A stretch of 64,000 nucleotides of DNA, taken from positions 12,475 to 76,474 of the forward strand of contig CAZMMQ010000011.1 of assembly GCA_964567435.1 (NCBI GenBank). The letters are read 5' to 3'. The position numbers and the translations under genes are program-made. This DNA comes from RFSX01 sp964567435 (GTDB lineage: Bacteria > Bacteroidota > Bacteroidia > Chitinophagales > Saprospiraceae). Of this stretch, positions 18,371 through 26,592 are shown piece by piece. Numbering within the stretch: position 1 is the stretch's first letter; every line of letters starts with the position of its first letter. The notes beneath the pieces are model-generated. The model was given only the letters and a program-made list of their open reading frames with translations, did no database searches and was not told the DNA's origin.

Positions 18371-19516
18371 CTATATCCGAGTCAGAGCTTTATCTAAATC
18401 TGCAATTAAATCATCTATATCTTCTACACCAATTGACAATCTGATTAATGAATCTGTCAAGCCAACTTTCATCCTTTCTGCTTTAGGTATAGATGCATGT
18501 GTCATAGATGCTGGGTGACCAATCAGTGACTCCACGCCACCAAGAGATTCTGCTAATGCAAATAACTTCGTTCCACTCAATACTTTTTTTGCATTACTCA
18601 ATTTATTATTCTTCAAATCGAAAGACACCATACCGCCAAAATGTTTCATTTGCTTTCTTGCAATCTTGTAGTACTTATTGTCTTTAAATCCTGGATAATA
18701 TACTTTGGACACTTTCTTATGAGCCTTGAGAAACTCCGCCACTTTTTTTGCATTCTCACAAGATCTCTGGACTCTCAGATGCAAAGTCTTAATTCCTCTC
18801 AACATCAAAAAACAATCTTGTGGACCAGGAACGGCGCCAGCAGCATTTTGAATAAAAAACAATTTATCAGCAAGTGATTTACTCCTAGTTATTACGGCAC
18901 CCATTACTACATCTGAATGACCTCCTAAATACTTAGTACAACTATGCCACACTATATCCGCCCCTAAATCCAATGGGTTTTGCAAATAGGGTGAGGCAAA
19001 TGTATTGTCCACAACGACTTTTACCTTGTTTGCCTTGGCCACTTTGCATACCGCCTTTATATCCACGATATTGAGCATTGGATTTGTTGGCGTCTCTATC
19101 ATAATAAACTTTGTATTCTTATTGACATACTTATTGATAGAGTCTGGATTCGTCATATCTATGAAGTGACTTACTATACCAAACTGAGCGAATACCTTAG
19201 TTAATAGTCTGTAAGAACCACCATACAAATCATTGGTCGCAATGATCTCATCGCCAGACTTGAGCAATTTAATGATGGCATCCATCGCCGCCAATCCACT
19301 AGAAAAGCAGATACCATATCGACCATTTTCAATAGCAGCCAGACTTTCTTGCAAGGCATCTCTGGTTGGGTTTTGAGTTCTGGCATATTCGTATCCCTTG
19401 TGTTTGCCAGGTGCGGTCTGGACGTAGGTAGATGTCTGATATATAGGAGTCATTATGGCTCCAGATACCGGGTCTGGATTTACGCCGGCATGGATTGCTT
19501 TAGTTCCAAATTTCAT
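18371..19516 (-). CDS. Trans-sulfuration PLP enzyme (cystathionine gamma-synthase/lyase)
   Basis: A 381-residue Cys/Met-metabolism PLP enzyme. Diagnostic features: TKAIHAGVNPDPVSGAIMTPIYQTSTY at the N-terminal region (two short motifs, KAIHAG and PIYQTSTY), YEYARTQNPTRDALQ, SSGLAAMDA, and the PLP-binding Lys in HSCTKYLGGHSDVVMG. Near the end SLGGVESLIGHPASMTHAS is shared by gamma-synthases and gamma-lyases. The choice between MetB and MetC/gamma-lyase activity cannot be settled by eye, so no symbol is given. It is a monocistronic gene between convergent and same-strand neighbours, possibly sharing the bidirectional terminator at 18286. Confidence 0.93.
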   Translation of the reverse strand: MKFGTKAIHAGVNPDPVSGAIMTPIYQTSTYVQTAPGKHKGYEYARTQNPTRDALQESLAAIENGRYGICFSSGLAAMDAIIKLLKSGDEIIATNDLYGGSYRLLTKVFAQFGIVSHFIDMTNPDSINKYVNKNTKFIMIETPTNPMLNIVDIKAVCKVAKANKVKVVVDNTFASPYLQNPLDLGADIVWHSCTKYLGGHSDVVMGAVITRSKSLADKLFFIQNAAGAVPGPQDCFLMLRGIKTLHLRVQRSCENAKKVAEFLKAHKKVSKVYYPGFKDNKYYKIARKQMKHFGGMVSFDLKNNKLSNAKKVLSGTKLFALAESLGGVESLIGHPASMTHASIPKAERMKVGLTDSLIRLSIGVEDIDDLIADLDKALTRI

Positions 19517-19587
19517 AGGTTGTTATTTTTCCTAAAAGAATTAAATGAAGTCTAAGTTTATGTTGACACTTAACAACAAAAAGATAT

Positions 19588-20544
19588 TTACTGTTTATTT
19601 TTTACCAATTTAGTCGCAGCCTTAAAAATTGCTTTAGGGCTGAGACCATATTTTTTAAGCAATTGATCTGGTTTTCCACTTTCTCCAAAAGAGTCATTAA
19701 CGCCTATGAGAGACATTGGTGTTGGATTTTTTCTAGCAAGTAATCCTGCAACACTTTCTCCAAGTCCACCCAAAATCTGATGCTCCTCTGCTACGACACA
19801 GCAGCCTGTCTTCTTTACCGATCTCAAAATAGCTGATTCATCCAAAGGCTTGATGGTATGTATATTTAATAGATCCACAGAAATGCCATTTTTTTCAAGT
19901 TCTCTTGCAGCCTCCACGGCATACCATACCATATGACCTGTAGCTATTAGTGTTACATCATTACCGTTATTGAGTTTAATGGCCTTGCCGATCTCGAATT
20001 TTTCTTCTGGCATGAATACTGGCCAACTTGGACGTCCAAAACGTAAATATACCGGCCCTTTGTGCTTTGCAATAGCAATGGTGGCTTCCTTGGTTTGAGT
20101 ATAATCACATGGATTAATTACTGTCATACCTGGCAACATTTTCATCATACCTACATCCTCCAATATCTGATGCGTCGCACCATCTTCACCAAGCGTTAAA
20201 CCTGCATGAGAGGCACAGATTTTTACATTTTTGTGAGAGTAGGCGATTGACTGTCTGATTTGATCATAGACTCTGCCTGTAGAAAAATTAGCAAAGGTCG
20301 TCGTGTAAGGAATTTTACCCGCTGTCGCTAGTCCAGCTGCGATGCCCATCATGTTGGCTTCAGCGATGCCTACCTGAAAGAATCGCTCAGGATTCTCATC
20401 TATAAAAGTTTGAATTTTCAATGATCCAATGAGGTCTGCACAAAGTGCAACAACCTTCTTATTTCGTCTTCCTAGTTGTGTCATTCCATCACCAAATCCA
20501 TTCCGAGTGGCTTTACTTGTAGTGGATACTAATTTATTGAGCAT
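19588..20544 (-). CDS. Transketolase, C-terminal subunit
   Basis: A 318-residue polypeptide with the pyrimidine-binding (Pyr) and C-terminal domains of transketolase. Pyr signature residues lie in NPERFFQVGIAEANMMGIAAG, where the catalytic Glu (VGIAEANM) activates thiamine diphosphate. The C-terminal domain has GHMVWYAVEAARELEKNG and HTIKPLDE. With the partner gene directly upstream it forms a complete enzyme of the non-oxidative pentose phosphate pathway; splitting into two chains is known in many bacteria and archaea. The gene follows the N-terminal subunit by 34 bp on the same strand, giving one operon. Confidence 0.94.
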   Translation of the reverse strand: MLNKLVSTTSKATRNGFGDGMTQLGRRNKKVVALCADLIGSLKIQTFIDENPERFFQVGIAEANMMGIAAGLATAGKIPYTTTFANFSTGRVYDQIRQSIAYSHKNVKICASHAGLTLGEDGATHQILEDVGMMKMLPGMTVINPCDYTQTKEATIAIAKHKGPVYLRFGRPSWPVFMPEEKFEIGKAIKLNNGNDVTLIATGHMVWYAVEAARELEKNGISVDLLNIHTIKPLDESAILRSVKKTGCCVVAEEHQILGGLGESVAGLLARKNPTPMSLIGVNDSFGESGKPDQLLKKYGLSPKAIFKAATKLVKNKQ

Positions 20545-20578
20545 TGTTGGTTTTTATATTATTTGTCGTTTAATTATG

Positions 20579-21421
20579 CTAGTAATCTCCTAGAGTTTCT
20601 TCTAACTGAGACAATGCCACTTTGGTCTGATCGGCATTGGTCGCTTTACCGTGCCACTTATGTGTTCCCTCCATAAAGTCAACTCCCTTGCCCATACTTG
20701 TTGTCATCAATATACAAATAGGCTTGCCTTGTCCACATTTCTTTTTGGCTTCTGACAAAGTCTTTAAAATCTCAGACATGTTGTGACCATCCATTTCCAT
20801 GACATGCCATCCAAATGCCTTCCATTTTGCCTTGAGATTTCCGAGGCTCATAACCTTATTTGTTGGACCATCTATTTGCTGACCATTATAATCTACTGTG
20901 ACAATAAGGTTGTCCACCTTATGATGAGCTGCAAACATGAGAGCTTCCCAGACTTGCCCTTCTTGTAATTCTCCATCTCCTGTCAGCACATATATGAGTT
21001 CTTTTTCTTTATCCATTTTCTTGGCGAGTGCTGCCCCAAGAGCAACAGAAATACCTTGACCTAACGATCCAGAAGCGACTCTTATTCCAGGCAATCCCTC
21101 GTGGGTAGCTGGATGTCCTTGTAATCTGGAATTAATTTTTCTGAAGGTCTTGAGCTCAGATACTTTAAAGTAACCACTTCTAGCCAGGATGCTATACCAA
21201 ACTGGAGAGATATGCCCATTAGATAAGAAGAACATATCTTCCCCTTTGCCAGCCATTTTAAATTTTGGATTATGCTTCATCACTCTGAAGTAAAGCGCAG
21301 TCAGAAAATCTGCACATCCTAATGATCCACCGGGATGTCCACTATTGGCATCCGCTGTTTGTCTTATAATATCTCTCCTTACCTGAGTAGCAATTGATTT
21401 GAGTTCTTTTATTGTAGCCAT
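20579..21421 (-). CDS. Transketolase, N-terminal (TPP-binding) subunit
   Basis: A 280-residue chain carrying the thiamine-diphosphate PP domain. GHPGGSLGCADFL is the substrate/cofactor loop, and GDGELQEGQVWEALMFA with DYNGQQIDG forms the GDG-Nx magnesium-diphosphate site. It pairs with the C-terminal subunit encoded just downstream at 19588-20544 to transfer two-carbon ketol units between sugar phosphates. The ATG at 21421 starts MATIKELKSIATQVRRD, the usual opening. A terminator at about 21473-21507 separates it from the upstream HU gene, so it probably has its own promoter in the short gap. Confidence 0.94.
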   Translation of the reverse strand: MATIKELKSIATQVRRDIIRQTADANSGHPGGSLGCADFLTALYFRVMKHNPKFKMAGKGEDMFFLSNGHISPVWYSILARSGYFKVSELKTFRKINSRLQGHPATHEGLPGIRVASGSLGQGISVALGAALAKKMDKEKELIYVLTGDGELQEGQVWEALMFAAHHKVDNLIVTVDYNGQQIDGPTNKVMSLGNLKAKWKAFGWHVMEMDGHNMSEILKTLSEAKKKCGQGKPICILMTTSMGKGVDFMEGTHKWHGKATNADQTKVALSQLEETLGDY

Positions 21422-21472
21422 TTACTTGATGGTTTTTCGTCTTTATTTTTTTAGTCAGTTGGGATTAGTAAT

Positions 21473-21507
21473 AAAAAAAGCAAGCTGAACATATCAGCCT
21501 GCTTTCT
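21473..21507 (-). terminator. Intrinsic terminator of the HU gene
   Basis: Read on the minus strand, AAAGCAGGCTGA pairs with TCAGCTTGCTTT across a TATGT loop (one G-U pair) and is followed by a run of T. It sits about 35 bp past the HU stop codon. Confidence 0.8.
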
Positions 21508-21542
21508 ATTATTGTTACAATTTCTTCAAAAGGATGCAACGC

Positions 21543-21815
21543 TTAGTTCATAGCTTCAGATAATGCTTTTCCAGCTTTGAACTTAACCAATGTTTTTGCA
21601 GCAATTTTGATAGTCTCACCAGTTCTAGGATTTCTACCATCTCTAGCCGCTCTTTCAGATGTAGAGAAAGTACCGAATCCTACAAAAGCTGCTTTGTCTC
21701 CTTTTTTAAGACAACTCTGGATAGAATCAAATACTGCAGAAACAGCTTCAGTTGCTTGACTTTTTGAGATATCAGCTTTACTTGCTACCGCATCTATAAG
21801 ATCTCCTTTGTTCAT
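21543..21815 (-). CDS. hup: HU-family DNA-binding protein
   Basis: A 90-residue nucleoid protein. It opens MNKGDLIDAVASKADISK and contains the DNA-binding arm GRNPRTGETIKIAA with the intercalating Pro and the closing VKFKAGKALSEAMN, which is standard for HU. It forms homodimers that bend and compact DNA. It is a stand-alone gene with a good upstream promoter at 21858-21888 and its own terminator, which suits high-level expression. Confidence 0.96.
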   Translation of the reverse strand: MNKGDLIDAVASKADISKSQATEAVSAVFDSIQSCLKKGDKAAFVGFGTFSTSERAARDGRNPRTGETIKIAAKTLVKFKAGKALSEAMN

Positions 21816-21857
21816 GTTTGCTTGTTTTAATTTGAAAATAAATGATTTTTTCGTCGG

Positions 21858-21888
21858 TAAATGTAGACGTTTGGTTCATATAATCAAA
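21858..21888 (-). promoter_or_regulatory. Candidate Bacteroidota promoter of the HU gene
   Basis: On the minus strand TTTG (plus-strand CAAA at 21885-21888) precedes TACATTTA (21858-21865) by 19 bp, matching the -33 TTTG / -7 TAnnTTTG pattern except the last base. The leader to the ATG at 21815 would be about 35 nt. Confidence 0.5.
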
Positions 21889-22011
21889 CATTACAATATT
21901 AAAATACGACCAAGACTCCTTATTTTACTAGGGATTTTGCAATTTTTTGGGTTTATAAGTGTTTAATAATGTAAAATTGAGTTTTAATTAGACTAGGAAA
22001 GCTATTAGAAT

Positions 22012-22209
22012 ATGAGAAAATCCAAGCAACTGTTTCTATTTTTTGTCCTTAGTATAGGCATTATGACCTTACCAACTAGCTGCAAAACAGGAGAAGGATG
22101 CCCTACAGATCAGTACCACTCAAAGTCAGACAAGGATGGAAATCTTTCAACCAAAAGGGGTAAATCCAATCTCTTCTCAAAGAAGCAGAGAAAAAAAATG
22201 AAGAGATAA
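22012..22209 (+). CDS. Small lipoprotein of unknown function
   Basis: A 65-residue protein with a lipoprotein signal: MRKSKQLFLFFVLSIGIM then the lipobox LPTSC at about 20-24. The mature part is only ~40 residues, very hydrophilic, rich in Lys, Ser and Gly, with a basic C-terminus (KKQRKKMKR). Similar tiny basic lipoproteins occur in Bacteroidota but I know of no function. A weak promoter pattern (TTTG at 21946-21949, TAAAATTG at 21972-21979, 22 bp apart) lies upstream. The gene stands alone between HU and a convergent serine hydrolase. Confidence 0.65.
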   Translation: MRKSKQLFLFFVLSIGIMTLPTSCKTGEGCPTDQYHSKSDKDGNLSTKRGKSNLFSKKQRKKMKR

Positions 22210-22314
22210 GTCAACTAACAAGACCTCCTTTTTTTGACAGATACTTGCTGCCTATGAGGTTAAGACTCGGGATTTCTTCGTATCAATTAACCAGTTTTAT
22301 CCTCTGACAATCAA

Positions 22315-23433
22315 TCAATCTTCTAGATTTAGCTGTGACTGCATTAACATTAGTATCGCTATTGGCTGCAATATTTCTTGTCTGAAGTCTTCGTTGTAGT
22401 CACAATTCGCTAATAACACCAATCCTATCTTTTTATCTGGCAGCATTATGAGATAGCTTCGAAATCCTTTATCCCCTCCATAATGACCAATGGTTCTTAC
22501 GGAATTGATATTCCCCAATTGGAATCCTAATCCAACTTGCGAATTACTAGAAGTTTCAATCATTCTTTCATATACGCTGTCTGGGTGCTTTAAGTCATTC
22601 ATAAAAGAAATCATCCATTGACTTAATTCTTTTGTGGAAGAATTTAAGGTGCTACTAGGTGCATGCTCTCTTGTATAAGGGTAGGTTTTTCTTTCGTATA
22701 CTTTATTACTAATCCAGCGTTTTGAGTGGGGTGTCGTTTTTAAAGAATCTGCAATGTGGAATATTCTAAAATCACTTTCATACATCTTATTTTTATTTAA
22801 GATGTTTTCTTTAAGATATACATCAAAATTAGAACCTGAAACTTTTTCTATTACATATCCTATGATATCATACCCAAGATTGCTGTACAAGTATTTTGTA
22901 GATGGGTTTATCACAAGCTGTATCTTCTGGCCAAGAACAAAATCTTTTAAGGCATGGGTTGAATGATTGTTATTATGCCAGTTATAATTATTTACATCTG
23001 GCAAACCTGAAGTATGATTCAACAGGTTTTTAATTGTAATTAGCTCTACTCTTTTATCATCATAGTTAAGTTCTGGCACCACATCAACTAGTCTATCATC
23101 CAGTGATAATTTAAGATTCTTCACAAGATCCATAATTGCTAAAGCAGTAAACATTTTACTTATGGACGCTGTATGGAAGATACTGTTTTCAGTGACGACA
23201 TTTCTTTCCTCTATGCCTTTTACGCCATACCCATTCATGTAAACTATCGAGTCATTTCTCACCAAACCGATGGACAGCCCTGGTACCTTATATTGTGTCA
23301 TTTTATCTATGACAATGGAGTCTACATTTCTATTAAAATAATTTGTAGTATTATTTACTAAAAGATTCTGATCATACGATGGGTTACATGATTCTAAAAT
23401 TGCAAGACACAGAATTGATGCCAATATTCTCAT
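22315..23433 (-). CDS. Beta-lactamase-like serine hydrolase, lipoprotein
   Basis: A 372-residue class C beta-lactamase/PBP4-like fold protein. N-terminal MRILASILCLAILESC is a lipoprotein signal with the lipobox at LESC. Catalytic motifs: SxxK as TASISKMF, YxN as YSNLGYD, and the third motif as HYGG (GHYGGDKGF). Such proteins act as D-aminopeptidases, esterases or cell-wall carboxypeptidases, and few are true antibiotic-degrading enzymes. It lies 14 bp downstream of the three-repeat secreted protein gene and may be in its operon. Its substrate is unknown. Confidence 0.9.
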   Translation of the reverse strand: MRILASILCLAILESCNPSYDQNLLVNNTTNYFNRNVDSIVIDKMTQYKVPGLSIGLVRNDSIVYMNGYGVKGIEERNVVTENSIFHTASISKMFTALAIMDLVKNLKLSLDDRLVDVVPELNYDDKRVELITIKNLLNHTSGLPDVNNYNWHNNNHSTHALKDFVLGQKIQLVINPSTKYLYSNLGYDIIGYVIEKVSGSNFDVYLKENILNKNKMYESDFRIFHIADSLKTTPHSKRWISNKVYERKTYPYTREHAPSSTLNSSTKELSQWMISFMNDLKHPDSVYERMIETSSNSQVGLGFQLGNINSVRTIGHYGGDKGFRSYLIMLPDKKIGLVLLANCDYNEDFRQEILQPIAILMLMQSQLNLED

Positions 23434-23447
23434 TTAAAGAATGCTTG

Positions 23448-24692
23448 CTAATTTAATGTCACTATCGATATATTAGACCAGGGTATGTATGTAGGGCTAT
23501 CAGATTCTACAAATACAAGCACGCCGTCATTTTTGTAATTAACATCTACTTTATCTGAAAGGAGAATAACTTCGCCATTTCGCAATTTGACCAATGCATT
23601 ATTATCATTTCTTGGTTCTATTCTTTCTACATTTCTAAATGGAATAAAGTATTCTATCCTACCTGACTTTCCATTGAGGAACTCACATTTAGCCGATTCA
23701 TCAAGATCAAAAACGATAGACCCAGATATTTTCTGACCATCCTCGGTAGAAATAGAACCTATAATTGGTTCGGAGTTGGCCTTAAAACTGACTTGGGTAT
23801 AAGGTGCTTCTGCAGTCAGTGTCATTTTAATAAATTCATCCCAAGGCACATCCACCCGTCCTATCTCAGGAATATTGATAATGACACCTCTATTGCCATC
23901 GTCTACATCATTGGATCCAGTCATATATAACTCTCTACCAGATTTCAATATCACATTGCATCCACTTCTTCTTCTGGTAATAGTTTCAATATTACCAAAT
24001 TTGATAGAAAAGTCTCCGTAGTTAGTCTCTCCATCGAGTTCATCTTCTGTTAATCGCTCATCATGGTCCCACTGAAGGTAACCTGTATAGTCGCCATTAG
24101 TGGTCTCTACTGTCCCGTATAACGGTAATCCATAGGCGCTTTCTTTTGATTTTGATTCATTATAGAATTCTACAAGTTCAACTTCTTCCCATGACACTTT
24201 GACTTTTCCAATCTCCGTCTCATAGATATTGATTGAGCTACCCACATCATTGGAGCCTCCATCCAATTGCCATTCTATGCCATTCCAGGTGGTGACCCTC
24301 AGTTTATCTCCACGGAGGGGTTTGATTTGCTGGATGTCTCCAAACTGGCAGGCGAAGACATGCGTATTATCACTGTAGTAATTATTTCTTCCCCATAGAT
24401 TACCACCACTGAACCAACCCTTACCTGGTCGATTATTCTCTTCTAGCTGATCCAATTCTTCCTCTGTCAAATAATTAAGATACTCGTTAGTTGGCTTAGA
24501 AGAATTAAAATGGTCAAACCAAAATGCCTCTTCTTTTCCCCATCTAATCTGTCCACTATAGGTCTGTCCATCTACTGTAGTCACTTTTCCATAGATAAAT
24601 AAATCACTATTAAATTTCATGGATTCTAATTCTTCCAGAATAAATGCATTGAAAAATGCAACCATCATTAGAAGGAGGAGCTTTCTCTTCAT
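23448..24692 (-). CDS. Exported protein with three tandem beta-rich repeats
   Basis: I do not recognise the family. After a short hydrophobic N-terminus (MKRKLLLLMMVAFFNAFIL) the protein is three copies of a ~105-150 residue unit at about 31-178, 189-292 and 308-412. Each starts with a strand such as YGKVTTVDGQTYSGQIRW, LYGTVETTNGDYTGYLQW or IGSISTEDGQKISGSIVF. Each then has a FGDIQQI / FGNIETI / FRNVERI step, a LDGGSNDV-like turn, and a closing V.W.E...I strand (KVSWEEVELV, DVPWDEFIKM, YIPWSNISIV). The pattern suggests a repeated small barrel. Export is probable; location and function unknown. It is followed at 14 bp by the serine hydrolase gene. Confidence 0.75.
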   Translation of the reverse strand: MKRKLLLLMMVAFFNAFILEELESMKFNSDLFIYGKVTTVDGQTYSGQIRWGKEEAFWFDHFNSSKPTNEYLNYLTEEELDQLEENNRPGKGWFSGGNLWGRNNYYSDNTHVFACQFGDIQQIKPLRGDKLRVTTWNGIEWQLDGGSNDVGSSINIYETEIGKVKVSWEEVELVEFYNESKSKESAYGLPLYGTVETTNGDYTGYLQWDHDERLTEDELDGETNYGDFSIKFGNIETITRRRSGCNVILKSGRELYMTGSNDVDDGNRGVIINIPEIGRVDVPWDEFIKMTLTAEAPYTQVSFKANSEPIIGSISTEDGQKISGSIVFDLDESAKCEFLNGKSGRIEYFIPFRNVERIEPRNDNNALVKLRNGEVILLSDKVDVNYKNDGVLVFVESDSPTYIPWSNISIVTLN

Positions 24693-24977
24693 TGTTTTGT
24701 CTTTAATTGTTTTGAATGATGTCTGCTATAGACAATCCAAAGAACCTAAGATTATATGTCAGACAAAACTCAAAAAGGACAAACAGGTAATTAGCCTGTA
24801 TGAATCGGCACCTATCTAGACTCAGCTGTCACAGCACAATGTGATAGAAGAACGTTTAATTGATGCTAACGAATGTATTTATGTTTTAGAATCTGAGTAG
24901 ACCTCAGTGCCTCGGAGTGATAGACTCCGAGGTGTTTTTTATGCTTCGAGTTGCGAATGGAATCTTAATGAGGAAGT
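24693..24977. other. Intergenic region with a plus-strand terminator but no evident plus gene
   Basis: This stretch lies upstream of the three-repeat gene and downstream of the T9SS substrate gene, both on the minus strand. It has no convincing ORF; a 23-codon frame and shorter ones are expected by chance. The only clear structure is the plus-oriented terminator at 24910-24940. Confidence 0.5.
24910..24940 (+). terminator. Orphan intrinsic terminator, plus orientation
   Basis: CCTCGGAGT (24910-24918), a 5-nt loop, ACTCCGAGG (24924-24932), then TGTTTTTT. The T-run is only on the plus strand, yet both flanking genes are on the minus strand. Confidence 0.75.
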
Positions 24978-26552
24978 TTACTGTATAATAAACCTATGAG
25001 TACTAATACTACCATCAGCAGCTGTTACTCTTAACAGATAAGTGCCACTACTCAAATTCAAATCAATTTCATTATTTATCAGAGGAAGTTCTTTGGTGAT
25101 GCTTTCACCTAATAAGCTGAGTACTTCAAATGATTCAATTCTCAGAGATGATTCTATTATAAATTGCCCTGAACTAGGATTTGGAAATAGCGATAATTCA
25201 ACTTGATTAACGTCTGCAATACTCGTTACCCCAGAAAATCCTGTATCATATATTTCTTGTAACAAATCGATGTTTTCTTTCATCTTTGGAATATCCTCCA
25301 GATATCCTGGACAGTTCGTGAAATTAATGACTGCATCCATCACCAAAATATCTCCTGGACTAAATGTAGATATCTCATGCGTAGCCAAACCTCTTATGTC
25401 ATACCCAGGCAAATTTTCATTAACCATACTCCATTCTCCAGGTATAGTGGGGTCTCCTGACAAAGCGTGTCTAACTGGCGCTAGATTTGTGCTATCTGGG
25501 TTATATCCTAGTCCACCTACAGTCATAGGTGTTCCATCTCTCCAGTTGCCTCCCATTACTAAATAATCTTCTTCATAAAAATTTGGGTCAGCAGTCCCTG
25601 GAGGTGGACTATTTATAAATGGATTTAAAGAATAGGTTGAATATGTCAATTCATTATTAAGGAAAGTCAATGATAATGTTGGGGGGTCTTCATACATTGG
25701 AGTGTCAAAAGTACATTGTCCATCTGTACTATCTGCATTATAGCCGAATATCGAATTTCTTGCCACATCACTTCCGAAATAATCATCATCAAGACAGCCA
25801 ATGTCTATATCCAACCAATAGGAAAATCTAAAATCTGTTAAAGGCTCATCTTCTCTGCTAATCACTTTTTGTTGTGTAAAAAGACTATTCGATAATAATT
25901 CATTTCCCTCTCCATTAAAAGCATAGAAAATTTGATGTACTTCCATTTTTGGTGTATCAAAAAACGATTGCTCTTGTGCATGGATAATCGTCAGGAGCAA
26001 CTCATCAGGAATGATAGCCTCTCCATCTACTATTACCGCAGGATAATCTCCTTGTGTTGGATCATACAAATTGTCACCATCTACATCTACAAAGGATGCT
26101 AATCGCTCTTGGTCAATATTTTCTAAACCTTCATTACCAGCTGCTGGCCAAGATGTAATGCTTTCAGGTATAAGATTATCTATCGTCCCATCAGAAGCAT
26201 CTTGAATGTGGGCATTGATTTCTTGCCCTGTGACCTTCCAGACTCTGTCAAAATCAAAGTTCACAACTTCGTTATAAAGTCCTGATACATATATTCCTTG
26301 AGAATAGGTTGAGGATGAGACTTTTATTCCTTGTGGGCCTATACCTCCAAGCCAAATCCCTCCTGCAAAAATAGCTGATGGACTATCGCTATCGACAAAA
26401 GGTACTTGAAATTGTGCTGAGTTGCCGTCAAAAAACATAAGACCATTTGACTGAAGTATTGTCCTAATGTTATTGGCATTAATTTCCTGACTTTCCTGAG
26501 CGAAGACTGAATAGCTACATAGTACTATCAAAAATGGAATTAGTTTATTCAT
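24978..26552 (-). CDS. Secreted protein with T9SS type A sorting domain
   Basis: A 524-residue exported protein. It begins with a signal peptide (MNKLIPFLIVLCSYSVFAQ). The last ~75 residues are a type A T9SS C-terminal sorting domain: LSLFPNPSSGQFIIES, a middle strand VLSLLGESI, and the final GTYLLRVTAADG and HRFIIQ. The bulk (25-440) is Asp/Asn-rich with motifs such as DVDGDNLYDPTQGDYP that look calcium-binding. The protein should cross the outer membrane by T9SS and be attached or released at the surface. No enzymatic motif is visible. The PorU sortase and secretion components are not in this window. Confidence 0.88.
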   Translation of the reverse strand: MNKLIPFLIVLCSYSVFAQESQEINANNIRTILQSNGLMFFDGNSAQFQVPFVDSDSPSAIFAGGIWLGGIGPQGIKVSSSTYSQGIYVSGLYNEVVNFDFDRVWKVTGQEINAHIQDASDGTIDNLIPESITSWPAAGNEGLENIDQERLASFVDVDGDNLYDPTQGDYPAVIVDGEAIIPDELLLTIIHAQEQSFFDTPKMEVHQIFYAFNGEGNELLSNSLFTQQKVISREDEPLTDFRFSYWLDIDIGCLDDDYFGSDVARNSIFGYNADSTDGQCTFDTPMYEDPPTLSLTFLNNELTYSTYSLNPFINSPPPGTADPNFYEEDYLVMGGNWRDGTPMTVGGLGYNPDSTNLAPVRHALSGDPTIPGEWSMVNENLPGYDIRGLATHEISTFSPGDILVMDAVINFTNCPGYLEDIPKMKENIDLLQEIYDTGFSGVTSIADVNQVELSLFPNPSSGQFIIESSLRIESFEVLSLLGESITKELPLINNEIDLNLSSGTYLLRVTAADGSISTHRFIIQ

Positions 26553-26592
26553 AATCTCATGTGTTGTATAATAATTAATAATATCTATCTTT

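Noticed and set aside
24619..24819. 66-codon plus-strand ORF as the source of the terminated transcript
   Set aside because: Half of it is antisense to the three-repeat gene and it has no recognisable features; a non-coding RNA is equally likely.
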